Shown here piece by piece: positions 25,190-34,383 of a DNA stretch of 64,000 nt. The stretch is taken from contig NZ_VSSB01000001.1 of NCBI RefSeq assembly GCF_008122505.1, positions 1,658,891 through 1,722,890 on the forward strand, given 5' to 3'. The position numbers were made by a program, and so were the translations under genes. The notes under the pieces are model-generated. The model did no database searches. It was not told where the DNA came from and saw only the letters and a program-made list of their open reading frames with translations. Within the stretch, counting starts at the first letter, position 1. The number at the start of each line of letters is the position of its first letter. This stretch comes from Agromyces mariniharenae. GTDB lineage: Bacteria; Actinomycetota; Actinomycetes; Actinomycetales; Microbacteriaceae.

Positions 25190-25192
25190 CCG

Positions 25193-26425
25193 ATGGCGAA
25201 CGTCAAGGCGAGCGCGGCGGTCTCGCACGTCGGCCGGATCCGCTCGAACAACCAGGACTCCGGCTACGCCGGGCGGCGGCTCTTCCTCGTCGCCGACGGC
25301 ATGGGCGGACACGCCGGCGGCGACATCGCGAGCGCCATCGCGACCCGCCGCATCGCCGAGGCCGACGCCGACTACGGCACGGCGCCCGAGGCCGCGGCCG
25401 CCCTCGAGGGTGCCCTGGTCGCCGCCAACCGCCAGCTCGCCGAGACGGTCGCCGACCACTCGGAGCTCACCGGCATGGGCACGACCGTCAGCTCGCTGCT
25501 CCTCGAGGAAGACCGCGTCGTCATCGCCCACATCGGCGACTCCCGGATCTACCTGCTGCGCTCCGGCGAGCTCAGCCAGATCACGACCGACCACACGTTC
25601 GTGCAGCGTCTCGTCGACGCCGGTCGCATCACGGCCGAGGAGGCCATGGTGCATCCGCGTCGCTCGGTGCTCATGCGCGTGCTCGGCGACGTCGAGAGCT
25701 CGCCCGAGATCGACTCGATGGTGCTCGACACCGCTCCGGGCGACCGGTGGATGCTCTGCTCCGACGGCCTGTCCGGTGTCGTCTCGTTCGACGAGATCCA
25801 GGAGTTCATGTCCGCGGACGCCGGCGCGAAGCAGGTCGCCGACCGGCTCGTGAAGGCCTCGCTCGACGGCGGAGCGCCCGACAACGTGACCGTGGTCGTC
25901 ATCGACGTGGGCGATCCGCCCGCCCCCGAGACGCCGCCCCTCGTCGTCGGCTCGGCGGCCGCCCCGCTCGCGTTCGGCGCAGCGGCGGAGCCGGTGCGCG
26001 CCCGCGGCATCCGCCTACCCACCCTGCGCCCCCACCCGGTGCAGGAGACGCACTTCGAGCCCGACTCCCAGGACTACTTCGACGAGCTCATCGAGGAGGA
26101 CGCGCGTCGCCGTCGCCGTCGCCGCTGGATGTGGGGCTTCTGGATCGTGCTGCTCGTCGCCGCGATCGTCACGACGTTCGTGCTCGGCTACCAGTGGACG
26201 CAGACGCGCTACTACGTGGGCGAGTACAACGGCCGGGTTGCCATCTACCAGGGCATCCAGCAGGACCTCGGGCCGATCTCGCTGCACGAGCTGCACACCG
26301 AGACCACCATCGACGTGGCCGACCTGCGCACGTACGACCAGCAGCGCGTGGAGCAGACGATCAGCGCGAGCTCGTTCTCCGAGGCCTACCGCATCGTCCA
26401 GCGACTGGAGGACTCCGTTGACTGA
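25193..26425 (+). CDS. pstP: PstP: PP2C-family Ser/Thr phosphatase
   Basis: A 410-residue phosphatase. The PP2C core (residues about 5-240) has the metal motifs VADGMGGHAGGD, HIGDSRIYLLR and CSDGLSGVV, and ends with GAPDNVTVVVIDVG. An Arg-rich juxtamembrane stretch leads into one transmembrane helix at about 312-335 and a roughly 75-residue outside domain. It dephosphorylates the kinases and targets encoded in the same cluster. ATG 25193 lies three bases after fhaB. Confidence 0.94.
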   Translation: MANVKASAAVSHVGRIRSNNQDSGYAGRRLFLVADGMGGHAGGDIASAIATRRIAEADADYGTAPEAAAALEGALVAANRQLAETVADHSELTGMGTTVSSLLLEEDRVVIAHIGDSRIYLLRSGELSQITTDHTFVQRLVDAGRITAEEAMVHPRRSVLMRVLGDVESSPEIDSMVLDTAPGDRWMLCSDGLSGVVSFDEIQEFMSADAGAKQVADRLVKASLDGGAPDNVTVVVIDVGDPPAPETPPLVVGSAAAPLAFGAAAEPVRARGIRLPTLRPHPVQETHFEPDSQDYFDELIEEDARRRRRRRWMWGFWIVLLVAAIVTTFVLGYQWTQTRYYVGEYNGRVAIYQGIQQDLGPISLHELHTETTIDVADLRTYDQQRVEQTISASSFSEAYRIVQRLEDSVD

Positions 26426-27830
26426 CGCCGCAGGACGCACGGCGGAGGCACCCCGCTCGGGCGGGCCGCCCACCGCATCCGTGCGTCGCATCCGCCTGCC
26501 GCAGAAGCTGCGCAACATGGAGCTCTGGCTCCTCGTCGTGGCGTGCATCATCAACTCCGCTGCGATCGTGCTCGTGCAGCTCGGCGCCATGGGCCGCATC
26601 GACACGCAGCTCGTGCTGCTCGGCGCCGGCCTCTCGGCGCTCGTGTTCGGCCTGCACATCGCGATGCGCTTCGTCGCCCGCGACGCCGACCCGTTCCTGC
26701 TGCCGATCGCCACCGTGCTCAACGGACTCGGCATCGCGATGATCTACCGCATCGACATCGCCAACGGCGAGGGCGGCTGGGAGAGCGCGTCGGTGCGCCA
26801 GATCGTCTGGAGCGCGATCGCGATCGTGGCCGCCATCGCCACGATGCTGCTGATCCGCAACCACCGCGTGCTGTTCCGCTACACCTACCTCTCGGGTCTC
26901 ATCGCCATCGTGCTGCTCCTGCTGCCGCTCGTGCCCGGCATTGGTCGCGAGGTGAGCGGCGCGCGCGTGTGGATCGGCGTGGGCGACTTCGCCACCTTCC
27001 AGCCCGGCGAGATCGCGAAGATCGCGCTCGCGGTGTTCTTCGCCGGCTACCTCGTGCGCAACCGCGACTCACTGTCGATGGTGGGCACGAAGTTCCTCGG
27101 CATGCAGTTCCCGCGCGCCCGCGACCTCGGTCCGCTGCTCGTCGTCTGGGCCCTGTCGATGGCCGTCATCGTGTTCCAGCGCGACCTCGGCACCGCCCTC
27201 CTCTACTTCGGGCTGTTCCTCGTGATGCTCTACGTCGCCACCAGCCGCCTGTCGTGGGTCGTGCTCGGACTCACGCTGTTCATCGGCGGCGCACTGGTGG
27301 CGAGCCAGACGCTCGACTACGTGAGCAACCGCTTCGCGAACTGGCTCGACCCGTTCAGCCCCGACCGCTTCGACCAGGAGTTCGGCGGCAGCTACCAGCT
27401 CGTGCAGGGGCTGTTCGGCCTCGCGAACGGCGGCCTCATCGGCACCGGCTGGGGACAGGGCCGGCCCGACATCACGCCGGTCCCGCAGAGCGACTACATC
27501 ATCGCGAGCCTCGGCGAGGAGCTCGGGCTGGCCGGCATCTTCGCGATCCTCGCGCTCTACGTGCTGCTCGTCGCGCGCGGGTTCCGCATCGGCTTCGCCG
27601 GCCAGGACGACTTCGGCAAGCTCCTCGGCGTCGGACTCGCGTTCGTCATCGCCCTGCAGGTCTTCATCGTGGTGGGCGGCGTCACCCGTGTCATCCCGCT
27701 GACGGGCCTGACCACGCCGTTCCTGGCTGCGGGCGGTTCGTCGCTCGTCGCGAACTGGATCATCGTCGCGCTGCTGCTCAGGCTGTCCGACACCGTGCGC
27801 AACCATCCGAGGCTGGTGATCGACGGATGA
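26418..27830 (+). CDS. rodA: RodA/FtsW-type SEDS peptidoglycan glycosyltransferase
   Basis: A 470-residue SEDS polymerase with at least ten membrane helices. Family landmarks include FQPGEIAKIALAVFFAGYL, FQRDLGTALLYFG (the catalytic-site Asp loop), YQLVQGLFGLANGGLIGTGW, PQSDYIIASLGEELGLAG and TGLTTPFLAAGGSSL. It polymerises lipid II together with the class B PBP encoded next. The start is a TTG at 26418, which overlaps the pstP stop by eight bases and has GGAGG six bases upstream; no ATG or GTG fits the conserved N-terminal helix start as well. Confidence 0.92.
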   Translation: MTDAAGRTAEAPRSGGPPTASVRRIRLPQKLRNMELWLLVVACIINSAAIVLVQLGAMGRIDTQLVLLGAGLSALVFGLHIAMRFVARDADPFLLPIATVLNGLGIAMIYRIDIANGEGGWESASVRQIVWSAIAIVAAIATMLLIRNHRVLFRYTYLSGLIAIVLLLLPLVPGIGREVSGARVWIGVGDFATFQPGEIAKIALAVFFAGYLVRNRDSLSMVGTKFLGMQFPRARDLGPLLVVWALSMAVIVFQRDLGTALLYFGLFLVMLYVATSRLSWVVLGLTLFIGGALVASQTLDYVSNRFANWLDPFSPDRFDQEFGGSYQLVQGLFGLANGGLIGTGWGQGRPDITPVPQSDYIIASLGEELGLAGIFAILALYVLLVARGFRIGFAGQDDFGKLLGVGLAFVIALQVFIVVGGVTRVIPLTGLTTPFLAAGGSSLVANWIIVALLLRLSDTVRNHPRLVIDG

Positions 27831-29281
27831 ACCGCGAACTCAAGCGCGTCACGATCGTCGTGCTGCTCATGTTCCTCACGCTCTTCGTGTCGACGACGGT
27901 CATCCAGTACGCCCAGGCCGAGGCCCTCGCCGCGGACCCGCGCAACTCGCGCACGCTCTACGAGAGCTACTCGGTCGAGCGCGGCCCGATCCTGGTCGGC
28001 GGCGAGCCGATCGCGTTCTCGCAGCCGTCCGACGACGTCTACAAGTTCCAGCGCGTCTACCCGAATGGCCCGCTGTTCGCGCCCGTGACCGGGTACATCC
28101 CCGTCAACGGCGAGGCGACCGGCCTCGAGCGCTCGCTCAACGACTACCTGAGCGGGCAGAGCTCGAGCCAGTTCTTCGACTCGCTCAACCGCATCATCTC
28201 CGGCCAGGACCCGATGGGGGCGTCCGTGGAGGTCGCCATCGACCCCGTCGCGCAGCAGGCCGCATGGGACGCGCTCGGCGACTACACGGGCGCGGTCATC
28301 CTCACCGAGCCGGCGACCGGACGCATCCTCGCCATGGTGACGAAGCCGACGTACGACCCCAACTCGCTCGCGGTGCACGACAGCGAGCAGGTGCAGGCGA
28401 CGTTCGACGGCCTGCTCGCCGACCCGAGCGACCCGCTGTTCAACCGCGCGACCGGCGGCGACATGAACCCCCCCGGATCGACGTTCAAGCTCGTCGTCAC
28501 CGCCGCGGCCCTCGAGTCCGGGCGCTACACGCCCGAGTCGACGTTCCCGAACCCTGCGTCGCTCACGCTTCCCGGCACCGACGCGGTCGTGCGGAACTCA
28601 GGCGGTGGCACCTGCGGCCCCGGCGCCGAGGTCACGCTGGCCGACGCGCTGCGACTCTCGTGCAACATCCCGATGGCCGAGCTCGGCATGGAGCTCGGCG
28701 ACGCCGCCATCCGCGACCAGGCCGAGAAGTTCGGCTTCAACTCCGAGTTCGTCATCCCCAACCTCACCGAGGTGAGCACCTATCCCCGCGTGCTCGACGA
28801 GCCGCAGACCGCGCTGACCGCGTTCGGACAGGGCGACGTGCGCGCGACGCCGATGCAGATGGCGATGGTCTCCGCGGCGATCGCCAACGGCGGCATCGTG
28901 ATGAACCCCAACCTCGTCGACGCCATCACGGCTCCCGACTTCACGCCGCTGCAGGAGTTCGAGCCCGCGGAATTCGGCCGTGCGATCAGCGAGGAGACGG
29001 CGAACACCATGGTGCAGATGATGGTGAACGGCGTCGAGAACGGGGCCGCGAGTAATGCAAGAATAGACGGCGTCAGCGTGGCCGGTAAGACGGGTACAGC
29101 AGAGAACGGAGAGAGTGACCCCTACACTCTCTGGTTCACAGGTTTTGCCCCCGCCGACAACCCTCAGTATGCGATCACGGTACTCGTGGAGGATGGCGGG
29201 GGACTTGGTCAGGAGGGGTACGGCAATCTCATCGCCGCACCCATCGCAAAGCAGGTACTAGAGGCGGTGCTGAACACATGA
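27827..29281 (+). CDS. pbpA: PbpA: class B penicillin-binding protein (transpeptidase)
   Basis: A 484-residue bitopic protein with one N-terminal membrane helix (about 9-28), a pedestal domain and a transpeptidase domain whose catalytic motifs are S218-TFK, S278-CN and K421-TG. It crosslinks the glycan strands made by the adjacent RodA. ATG 27827 overlaps the rodA stop. The last 75 codons or so (from about 29050) use many codons that are rare in this genome (AGT, AAT, AGA, ATA, GGT) and contain an 8-bp perfect inverted repeat at 29110-29132, unlike the rest of the gene. Confidence 0.93.
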   Translation: MNRELKRVTIVVLLMFLTLFVSTTVIQYAQAEALAADPRNSRTLYESYSVERGPILVGGEPIAFSQPSDDVYKFQRVYPNGPLFAPVTGYIPVNGEATGLERSLNDYLSGQSSSQFFDSLNRIISGQDPMGASVEVAIDPVAQQAAWDALGDYTGAVILTEPATGRILAMVTKPTYDPNSLAVHDSEQVQATFDGLLADPSDPLFNRATGGDMNPPGSTFKLVVTAAALESGRYTPESTFPNPASLTLPGTDAVVRNSGGGTCGPGAEVTLADALRLSCNIPMAELGMELGDAAIRDQAEKFGFNSEFVIPNLTEVSTYPRVLDEPQTALTAFGQGDVRATPMQMAMVSAAIANGGIVMNPNLVDAITAPDFTPLQEFEPAEFGRAISEETANTMVQMMVNGVENGAASNARIDGVSVAGKTGTAENGESDPYTLWFTGFAPADNPQYAITVLVEDGGGLGQEGYGNLIAAPIAKQVLEAVLNT

Positions 29282-30984
29282 GACCGAGCGCAGGGCTCAC
29301 CTTCGGAGGGCGCTACGAACTGCAGTCCCGGATCGCCATCGGCGGCATGGGCGAGGTGTGGCAGGCCACCGACCTCGTCATCGGGCGGCAGGTCGCGATC
29401 AAGATCCTGAAGGACGAGTACCTCGGCGACCCCGGCTTCCTCGAGCGGTTCCGCGCCGAGGCCCGCCACGCCGCGCTCGTGAACCACGAGGGCATCGCCA
29501 ACGTCTTCGACTACGGCGAGGAGGAGGGCAGCGCCTACCTCGTGATGGAGCTCGTCCCGGGCGAGGCGCTCTCGACGATCCTCGAGCGCGAGCACGTGCT
29601 CTCCACCGACAAGGTGCTCGACATCGTCGCCCAGACCGCCGCGGCGCTCCAGGCCGCCCACGCGGCGGGCCTCGTGCACCGCGACATCAAGCCCGGCAAC
29701 CTGCTCATCACGCCCGACGGGCGCGTGAAGATCACCGACTTCGGCATCGCGCGCATCGCCGACCAGGTGCCGCTCACCGCGACCGGCCAGGTCATGGGCA
29801 CGGTGCAGTACCTCTCGCCCGAGCAGGCGTCGGGGCACCCCGCGTCACCCACGACCGACATCTACTCGCTCGGCATCGTCGCCTACGAGGCCCTCGCCGG
29901 GCGCCGCCCGTTCACGGGCGAGTCGCAGGTCGCCATCGCGATGGCGCAGATCAACGAGACGCCGCCCGACCTCCCCGTCACGGTGTCGGAGCCGGTGCGC
30001 AACCTCGTCTACGCGTGCATCGCGAAGAACCCTGCCGACCGTCCGCAGTCGGCGGCGCACCTCGCGCGTGCCGCGCAGGCGCTGCGGCGCGGCGACGTGC
30101 AGGGTGCGGCCGCCGCGGTTCCCGCGGTGCTCGGCGCCGCCGGTGCCACCGCGGCGACGATGCTCATGCCCGCGGCCGCCGGTGCCACCGCGGCCACCAC
30201 CGTGCTCCCCTCCGCGGGCGCCGGGATCGGCGCAGCCGGCATGAGCGAAGAGGAGACGATCGAGGAGGAGGCAGCTCCCAAGAAGCGGAGCCCCTGGACG
30301 TGGCCGCTCATCGTGCTCATCGCCATCCTCGCGATCGTGCTCATCGGCACGCTCATCGCCCTGGCGCTGAACCAGGGCAACGACGATCCCCCGGCGACCA
30401 CCGGCCGGCCCACGTCCACGAGCGCCCCGCCCACCACGCCGAGCGCACCGCCGACCACCGAGGCTCCGCAGACGATCCAGGTCGACCGCAACGCCTACAT
30501 CGGCATGAACGTCGACGAGGCGGCGGCGCAGATCGAGGCGCTCGGCCTGCCCGTCGTGCGCGAGGCCGGCGCGGCGGCGACGGAGCCCGGGCTCGCCAAC
30601 ACGGTGTCGGAGGTCAACCCGAGCGGCCCGGTGCAGCCCGGCACCACGATCACGCTGACGTACCTCACCGACCCCGTGGCACCGAGCGCGCCCTCGTCGC
30701 CGCCCACGACGAACACGAACCCCGTCGAGCCCGACGTCGGCCAGATCACGGTCAACTGGCCGGCCCAGAGCTGCCCGGCGGGCCAGACGCTGAGCGGCTA
30801 CGAGGTCGCCGTCACCGGCGACGCCTCCGTGCCGAACAACCCCGTGTTCGGCCCCGGCACGACCAGTGCGCAGGTCAACGTGAACAACACGCCCGGCGGC
30901 TCGTTCGACGTCACGTTCCGCTACTTCTGCGGCCAGCTCGACTCGCCCTTCTCGCCTCCCCTCACGGTGGGCATCGAGAACTGA
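29278..30984 (+). CDS. pknA: PknA-type Ser/Thr kinase with PASTA-like and Fn3-like ectodomain
   Basis: A 568-residue receptor kinase. The kinase domain (about 10-270) has the Gly loop IAIGGMGEVW, VAIKILK, and HRDIKPGN with catalytic Asp136, then DFGIAR. A Pro/Ala-rich linker leads to one membrane helix at about 341-366. Outside are a Thr/Pro-rich stretch, one PASTA-like domain (IGMNVDEAAAQIEALGLPVV) and a C-terminal beta-rich domain with two Cys that reads like fibronectin type III (YEVAVTG, FDVTFRYFCG). Mycobacterial PknA has no such ectodomain. ATG 29278 overlaps the pbpA stop. Confidence 0.9.
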   Translation: MRPSAGLTFGGRYELQSRIAIGGMGEVWQATDLVIGRQVAIKILKDEYLGDPGFLERFRAEARHAALVNHEGIANVFDYGEEEGSAYLVMELVPGEALSTILEREHVLSTDKVLDIVAQTAAALQAAHAAGLVHRDIKPGNLLITPDGRVKITDFGIARIADQVPLTATGQVMGTVQYLSPEQASGHPASPTTDIYSLGIVAYEALAGRRPFTGESQVAIAMAQINETPPDLPVTVSEPVRNLVYACIAKNPADRPQSAAHLARAAQALRRGDVQGAAAAVPAVLGAAGATAATMLMPAAAGATAATTVLPSAGAGIGAAGMSEEETIEEEAAPKKRSPWTWPLIVLIAILAIVLIGTLIALALNQGNDDPPATTGRPTSTSAPPTTPSAPPTTEAPQTIQVDRNAYIGMNVDEAAAQIEALGLPVVREAGAAATEPGLANTVSEVNPSGPVQPGTTITLTYLTDPVAPSAPSSPPTTNTNPVEPDVGQITVNWPAQSCPAGQTLSGYEVAVTGDASVPNNPVFGPGTTSAQVNVNNTPGGSFDVTFRYFCGQLDSPFSPPLTVGIEN

Positions 30985-31018
30985 CCGAGGCGAACAGGAC
31001 GAAGGACGGAGCTGCAGG

Positions 31019-32713
31019 GTGAGCGATGAGGGACGCGTGCTCGCGGGGCGGTATCGCGTGGGCGCGCTCATCGGTCGCGGCGGCATGTCCGACGTCCACG
31101 TCGGCTCCGACACTCGACTCGGCCGCAAGGTCGCGATCAAGCTCCTGAAGCCACAGCTCGCCACCGACCCGGCCTTCCGCATGCGGTTCCGCCAGGAGGC
31201 GCAGTCCGCGGCGCGAATGGCGCACCCCACGATCGTCCGCGTGTTCGATGCCGGCGAGGAGACGGTCGTCGACTCCGCCGGACACGAGGTGCAGCTGCCG
31301 TTCATCGTGATGGAGTTCGTCGAGGGACGGCTGCTCAAGGACATCATCCACGACGGCCCACTCGAGCCGGTCGCCGCCGTGCGCGTGATCGACGGGGTGC
31401 TCACCGCACTCGAGTACTCGCACCGGGCGGGCGTCGTGCACCGCGACATCAAGCCCGGCAACATCATGATCACCACCACCGGCCAGGTGAAGGTGATGGA
31501 CTTCGGCATCGCGCGCGCGGTGTCCGACTCGTCGACGACGGTCGCGCAGACCACGGCCATCCTGGGCACGGCCTCGTACTTCTCGCCCGAGCAGGCCAAG
31601 GGCGAGACCGTCGACGCGCGCACCGACCTCTACTCGACGGGTGTCGTGCTGTTCGAGATGCTCACGGGCCGGCCGCCGTTCCGCGGCGACACCCCGGTCG
31701 CGGTCGCGTACCAGCACGTGAGCGAGCGCCCGGTGAAGCCGAGCGCCATCAACCCCAAGGTCTCCCCCGCGCTCGACGCCGTCGTGCTGCACGCGCTCAC
31801 CAAGAACCGTGACGAGCGCTATCAGACGGCGGCGGAGTTCCGGGCCGACGTCGACATCGCGGCATCCGGTCGCGTGCCCGTGCACCGCCAGCCCGACGAG
31901 GCGACCCTGCTGTTCGGCGCACCCACGAGCTCGCTGACGAGCTCCGAGCTCGCGCTCCGCCAGCTCACCGAAGACGAGACGATGTCGCGCACCCAGCGGC
32001 GTCCTCCGGCCATCTGGATCTGGTCGGGCATCATCGGCGTCGTCGTCATCGTGATCGCGGTCATGTACTGGGCGTTCAACCTGCAGCCGACCGACGACCT
32101 CCCGTCGAACGCGCGCGAGATCCCGGCCCTGGCCGGCGTCACCTACGAGGAGGCGGTCTCGCAGCTGCAGGAGCTCGGGCTGCCGGCGACGCGCATCGAC
32201 GAGACCAACGACACGGTGGCCGCGGGCCAGGTGATCCGCACAGACCCGCCCGAGGGCGAGATCGTCGACACCAACACCGCGGTGACGGTCTACGTCTCGT
32301 CGGGTCGAGAACCCGTGACGGTCCCCGACGTGCGCAACAAGACGCTCGAACAGGCGAAGGCCGACGTGCAGGCGGCCGGGCTCGTGCCCGGCACCGAGAA
32401 TCGCGAGAACTCGCCGACGGTGCCCGCCGACACGGTCATGGGCACGACGCCCGAGGCCGGCACCTCGGCCGAGGCCGGGTCGTCGGTCGACTTCCGCATC
32501 TCGAGCGGCCTCGTCACCCTGACCGACCTGACCGGGCAGACGCTGGCCGCGGCCTCGTCGTACCTGTCGGCCGAGAACCTGCAGCTGACCCCGGTGCCGA
32601 AGCCCGACCCGTCGTGCGAGTCGCAGCCCGGTTCACCGGTCACGCAGCAGTCGCTGCCGCCGGGCGACGTTCCGCAGCGCTCCGAGGTCGAGCTCACCTA
32701 CTGCGCCGGCTGA
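31019..32713 (+). CDS. pknB: PknB-type Ser/Thr kinase with three PASTA domains
   Basis: A 564-residue receptor kinase. The kinase domain (about 10-275) shows LIGRGGMSDVHVG, VAIKLLK, HRDIKPGN with Asp143, DFGIARA and the activation-loop Thr residues (DSSTTVAQTTAILG). One membrane helix lies at about 331-353. Three PASTA units follow (opening near IPALAGVTYEEA, VPDVRNKTLEQA and LTDLTGQTLAAA), which sense muropeptides or lipid II. GTG 31019 has GGAG seven bases upstream. The 34-base gap after pknA is the longest inside the cluster. It converges on pabA with five bases between stops. Confidence 0.94.
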   Translation: MSDEGRVLAGRYRVGALIGRGGMSDVHVGSDTRLGRKVAIKLLKPQLATDPAFRMRFRQEAQSAARMAHPTIVRVFDAGEETVVDSAGHEVQLPFIVMEFVEGRLLKDIIHDGPLEPVAAVRVIDGVLTALEYSHRAGVVHRDIKPGNIMITTTGQVKVMDFGIARAVSDSSTTVAQTTAILGTASYFSPEQAKGETVDARTDLYSTGVVLFEMLTGRPPFRGDTPVAVAYQHVSERPVKPSAINPKVSPALDAVVLHALTKNRDERYQTAAEFRADVDIAASGRVPVHRQPDEATLLFGAPTSSLTSSELALRQLTEDETMSRTQRRPPAIWIWSGIIGVVVIVIAVMYWAFNLQPTDDLPSNAREIPALAGVTYEEAVSQLQELGLPATRIDETNDTVAAGQVIRTDPPEGEIVDTNTAVTVYVSSGREPVTVPDVRNKTLEQAKADVQAAGLVPGTENRENSPTVPADTVMGTTPEAGTSAEAGSSVDFRISSGLVTLTDLTGQTLAAASSYLSAENLQLTPVPKPDPSCESQPGSPVTQQSLPPGDVPQRSEVELTYCAG

Positions 32714-32718
32714 TCCCC

Positions 32719-33357
32719 TCAGTCCGCTCGCACCAGCGGATTGAGGCCCACCGCCTTCTCGCGCGCCTCGGGTAGCCCGGCGACGGCGAGCCAGTTGCCG
32801 AGCATGCGGTAGCCGCCCTCGGTGAGCACCGACTCGGGGTGGAACTGCACGCCGTAGATGGGTGCGGACTCGTGGCGGAGCCCCATGATCACGCCGCCCT
32901 GGGTGCGACTCGTCACCACGAGCTCGGACGGCACGGTGCCGTCGACCACGGCGAGCGAGTGGTACCGCGTCGCGGTGAACGGCTGCGGCACGCCGTCGTA
33001 GAAGTCGCTGTCGTCGTGCGTGATCCGCGACGTCTTGCCGTGCATGAGCTCCTCGGCGTTGGTCACCGTGGCGCCGAACGCCTCGGCGATCGCCTGGTGG
33101 CCGAGGCACACGCCGAGCAGCGGCTGCCCCGAGGCGAGTGCCGCCTCGACGACCGGGATCGAGACGCCGGCGTCGCCCGGCTTGCCGGGCCCCGGCGAGA
33201 TGAGCACGGCGTCGTACTCCGCCATGCGCGCGGGCACGTCGGAGACGTCGATGTCGTCGTTGCGCACCACCTCGGTCTCGGCGCCGAGCTCCTGCAGGTA
33301 GCCGTTGAGCGTGTAGACGAAGCTGTCGTAGTTGTCGATGACGAGAACGCGGGTCAT
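32719..33357 (-). CDS. pabA: PabA/TrpG-type glutamine amidotransferase
   Basis: A 212-residue class I glutamine amidotransferase. It opens VLVIDNYDSFVYTLNGYL, has the oxyanion-loop SPGPGKPGDAG, the nucleophile Cys84 in GVCLGHQAIAEAFG, and the C-terminal YGVQFHPES with the His/Glu pair. It supplies ammonia to aminodeoxychorismate or anthranilate synthase. No partner synthase is in the window, so pabA is preferred on family resemblance and its usual actinobacterial place beside pknB and sortase E. The ATG at 33357 overlaps the stop of the 52-residue membrane protein. Confidence 0.88.
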   Translation of the reverse strand: MTRVLVIDNYDSFVYTLNGYLQELGAETEVVRNDDIDVSDVPARMAEYDAVLISPGPGKPGDAGVSIPVVEAALASGQPLLGVCLGHQAIAEAFGATVTNAEELMHGKTSRITHDDSDFYDGVPQPFTATRYHSLAVVDGTVPSELVVTSRTQGGVIMGLRHESAPIYGVQFHPESVLTEGGYRMLGNWLAVAGLPEAREKAVGLNPLVRAD

Positions 33358-33512
33358 GAGTCCACCGTGACTTCGATCGGATTGACGATGCCGTCCACCC
33401 AGGGGAACACCCAGGTGAAGAGGGCGAAGACCACTGCTGCGAGGAGCAGCAGGAGCAGGATGACCCGAACCCAGGCCGGGCCGGGCAGGATCCGCCACAG
33501 AGCAGCGTACAT
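33354..33512 (-). CDS. 52-residue single-pass membrane protein between sortase and pabA
   Basis: A 52-codon gene in the tight gap between sortase E and pabA. It starts at ATG 33512, one base after the sortase stop, and its TGA overlaps the pabA ATG. The product begins MYAALWRILPGPAWVRVI, continues into a long hydrophobic helix (LLLLLLAAVVFALFTWVF) and ends in a short polar tail with PIEVTVDS. Overlap on both sides and the clear membrane character support it as a real, coupled cistron. No function known; a partner of the sortase is conceivable from position only. Confidence 0.75.
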   Translation of the reverse strand: MYAALWRILPGPAWVRVILLLLLLAAVVFALFTWVFPWVDGIVNPIEVTVDS

Positions 33513-33513
33513 C

Positions 33514-34311
33514 TCAGGCCCCCCAGGTTGCGACGACGTCGGCGATCTCCGCGGGCGGGCCGGCCGCGGCCGGCTGCCACGACTCGAGCACGCCGTACGC
33601 GATGATGCGCTCTGCCGTCGAGTAGAGCGGGTTGCAGCTCGTCAGCGTGATGATGCGGTCGACCGGCTGCAGGTCGGGGTGGTGCGGCACGGGTGCGAGC
33701 ACCTCGACCGTCTCGGGCGTGACGTACTCGAGGTCGCGGAACCGGTAGGTGTACCAGCCGTCGCGCGTCTGGATGTAGATGGCGTCGCCGAGCTGCAGCT
33801 GGTCGATCTCGTGCATCCCGCCGCCGTACGCGCTGCGATGCGCGGCGATGGCGAAGTTGCCGACCGCCCCGGGCATCTGCGTGTCGGGATAGTGGCCCAC
33901 CCCGAGCTCGGTGCTGTTCAGCACGTCGAGGCCGGTGCCCTCGGCGATGTTCCGCTGCGAGTCCGCCCCGAACCGCGGCACGTACATGACCGCGAACGCC
34001 TCCCCGTTCGCATGGTCCGCCGTATCGACGACGGGGTCGCCGTAGTCGGGGGGCGCGGGCGGCTCGGTGCCGCCGTGGGCGGCGCGCCCCTGCTCGAGCC
34101 ATCGGCTGCTGAGGTCGGATGCCGCGTTCGACTGCTGACCCGCCATCATCGCGTCGTTCCACCACAGCTGCCACCCGAGGAACAGCAGCACCAGCACGCC
34201 CGCGGTGACGAGGAGCTCCCCGATCACCCCGACGACGCCGACCCGGCGACGCCCCCGGGCGCCTCCGGAAGCGCCGGCTGCACGACCGTGCTCGGGCTGC
34301 GGGTCGGACAT
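33514..34311 (-). CDS. class E sortase
   Basis: A 265-residue membrane-anchored sortase. One helix at about 25-47 follows a basic N-terminus. The catalytic motif is TLTSC with Cys226; the His lies in FAIAAHRSAYGG and the Arg in the DRIITLTSC/ERIIAYG region. Class E sortases of high-GC Gram-positives attach LAXTG-type proteins to the cell wall. No obvious substrate with an LAXTG tail is in the window. It lies upstream of the small membrane gene and pabA in one operon, divergent from crgA with 72 bases between starts. Confidence 0.9.
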   Translation of the reverse strand: MSDPQPEHGRAAGASGGARGRRRVGVVGVIGELLVTAGVLVLLFLGWQLWWNDAMMAGQQSNAASDLSSRWLEQGRAAHGGTEPPAPPDYGDPVVDTADHANGEAFAVMYVPRFGADSQRNIAEGTGLDVLNSTELGVGHYPDTQMPGAVGNFAIAAHRSAYGGGMHEIDQLQLGDAIYIQTRDGWYTYRFRDLEYVTPETVEVLAPVPHHPDLQPVDRIITLTSCNPLYSTAERIIAYGVLESWQPAAAGPPAEIADVVATWGA

Positions 34312-34383
34312 GGGAGCGATTCTATTCCCGGCCCGGAGCCCCTCGACTGGGAGTACGCATCCGGCTCGGATAGAATCGCCCGC

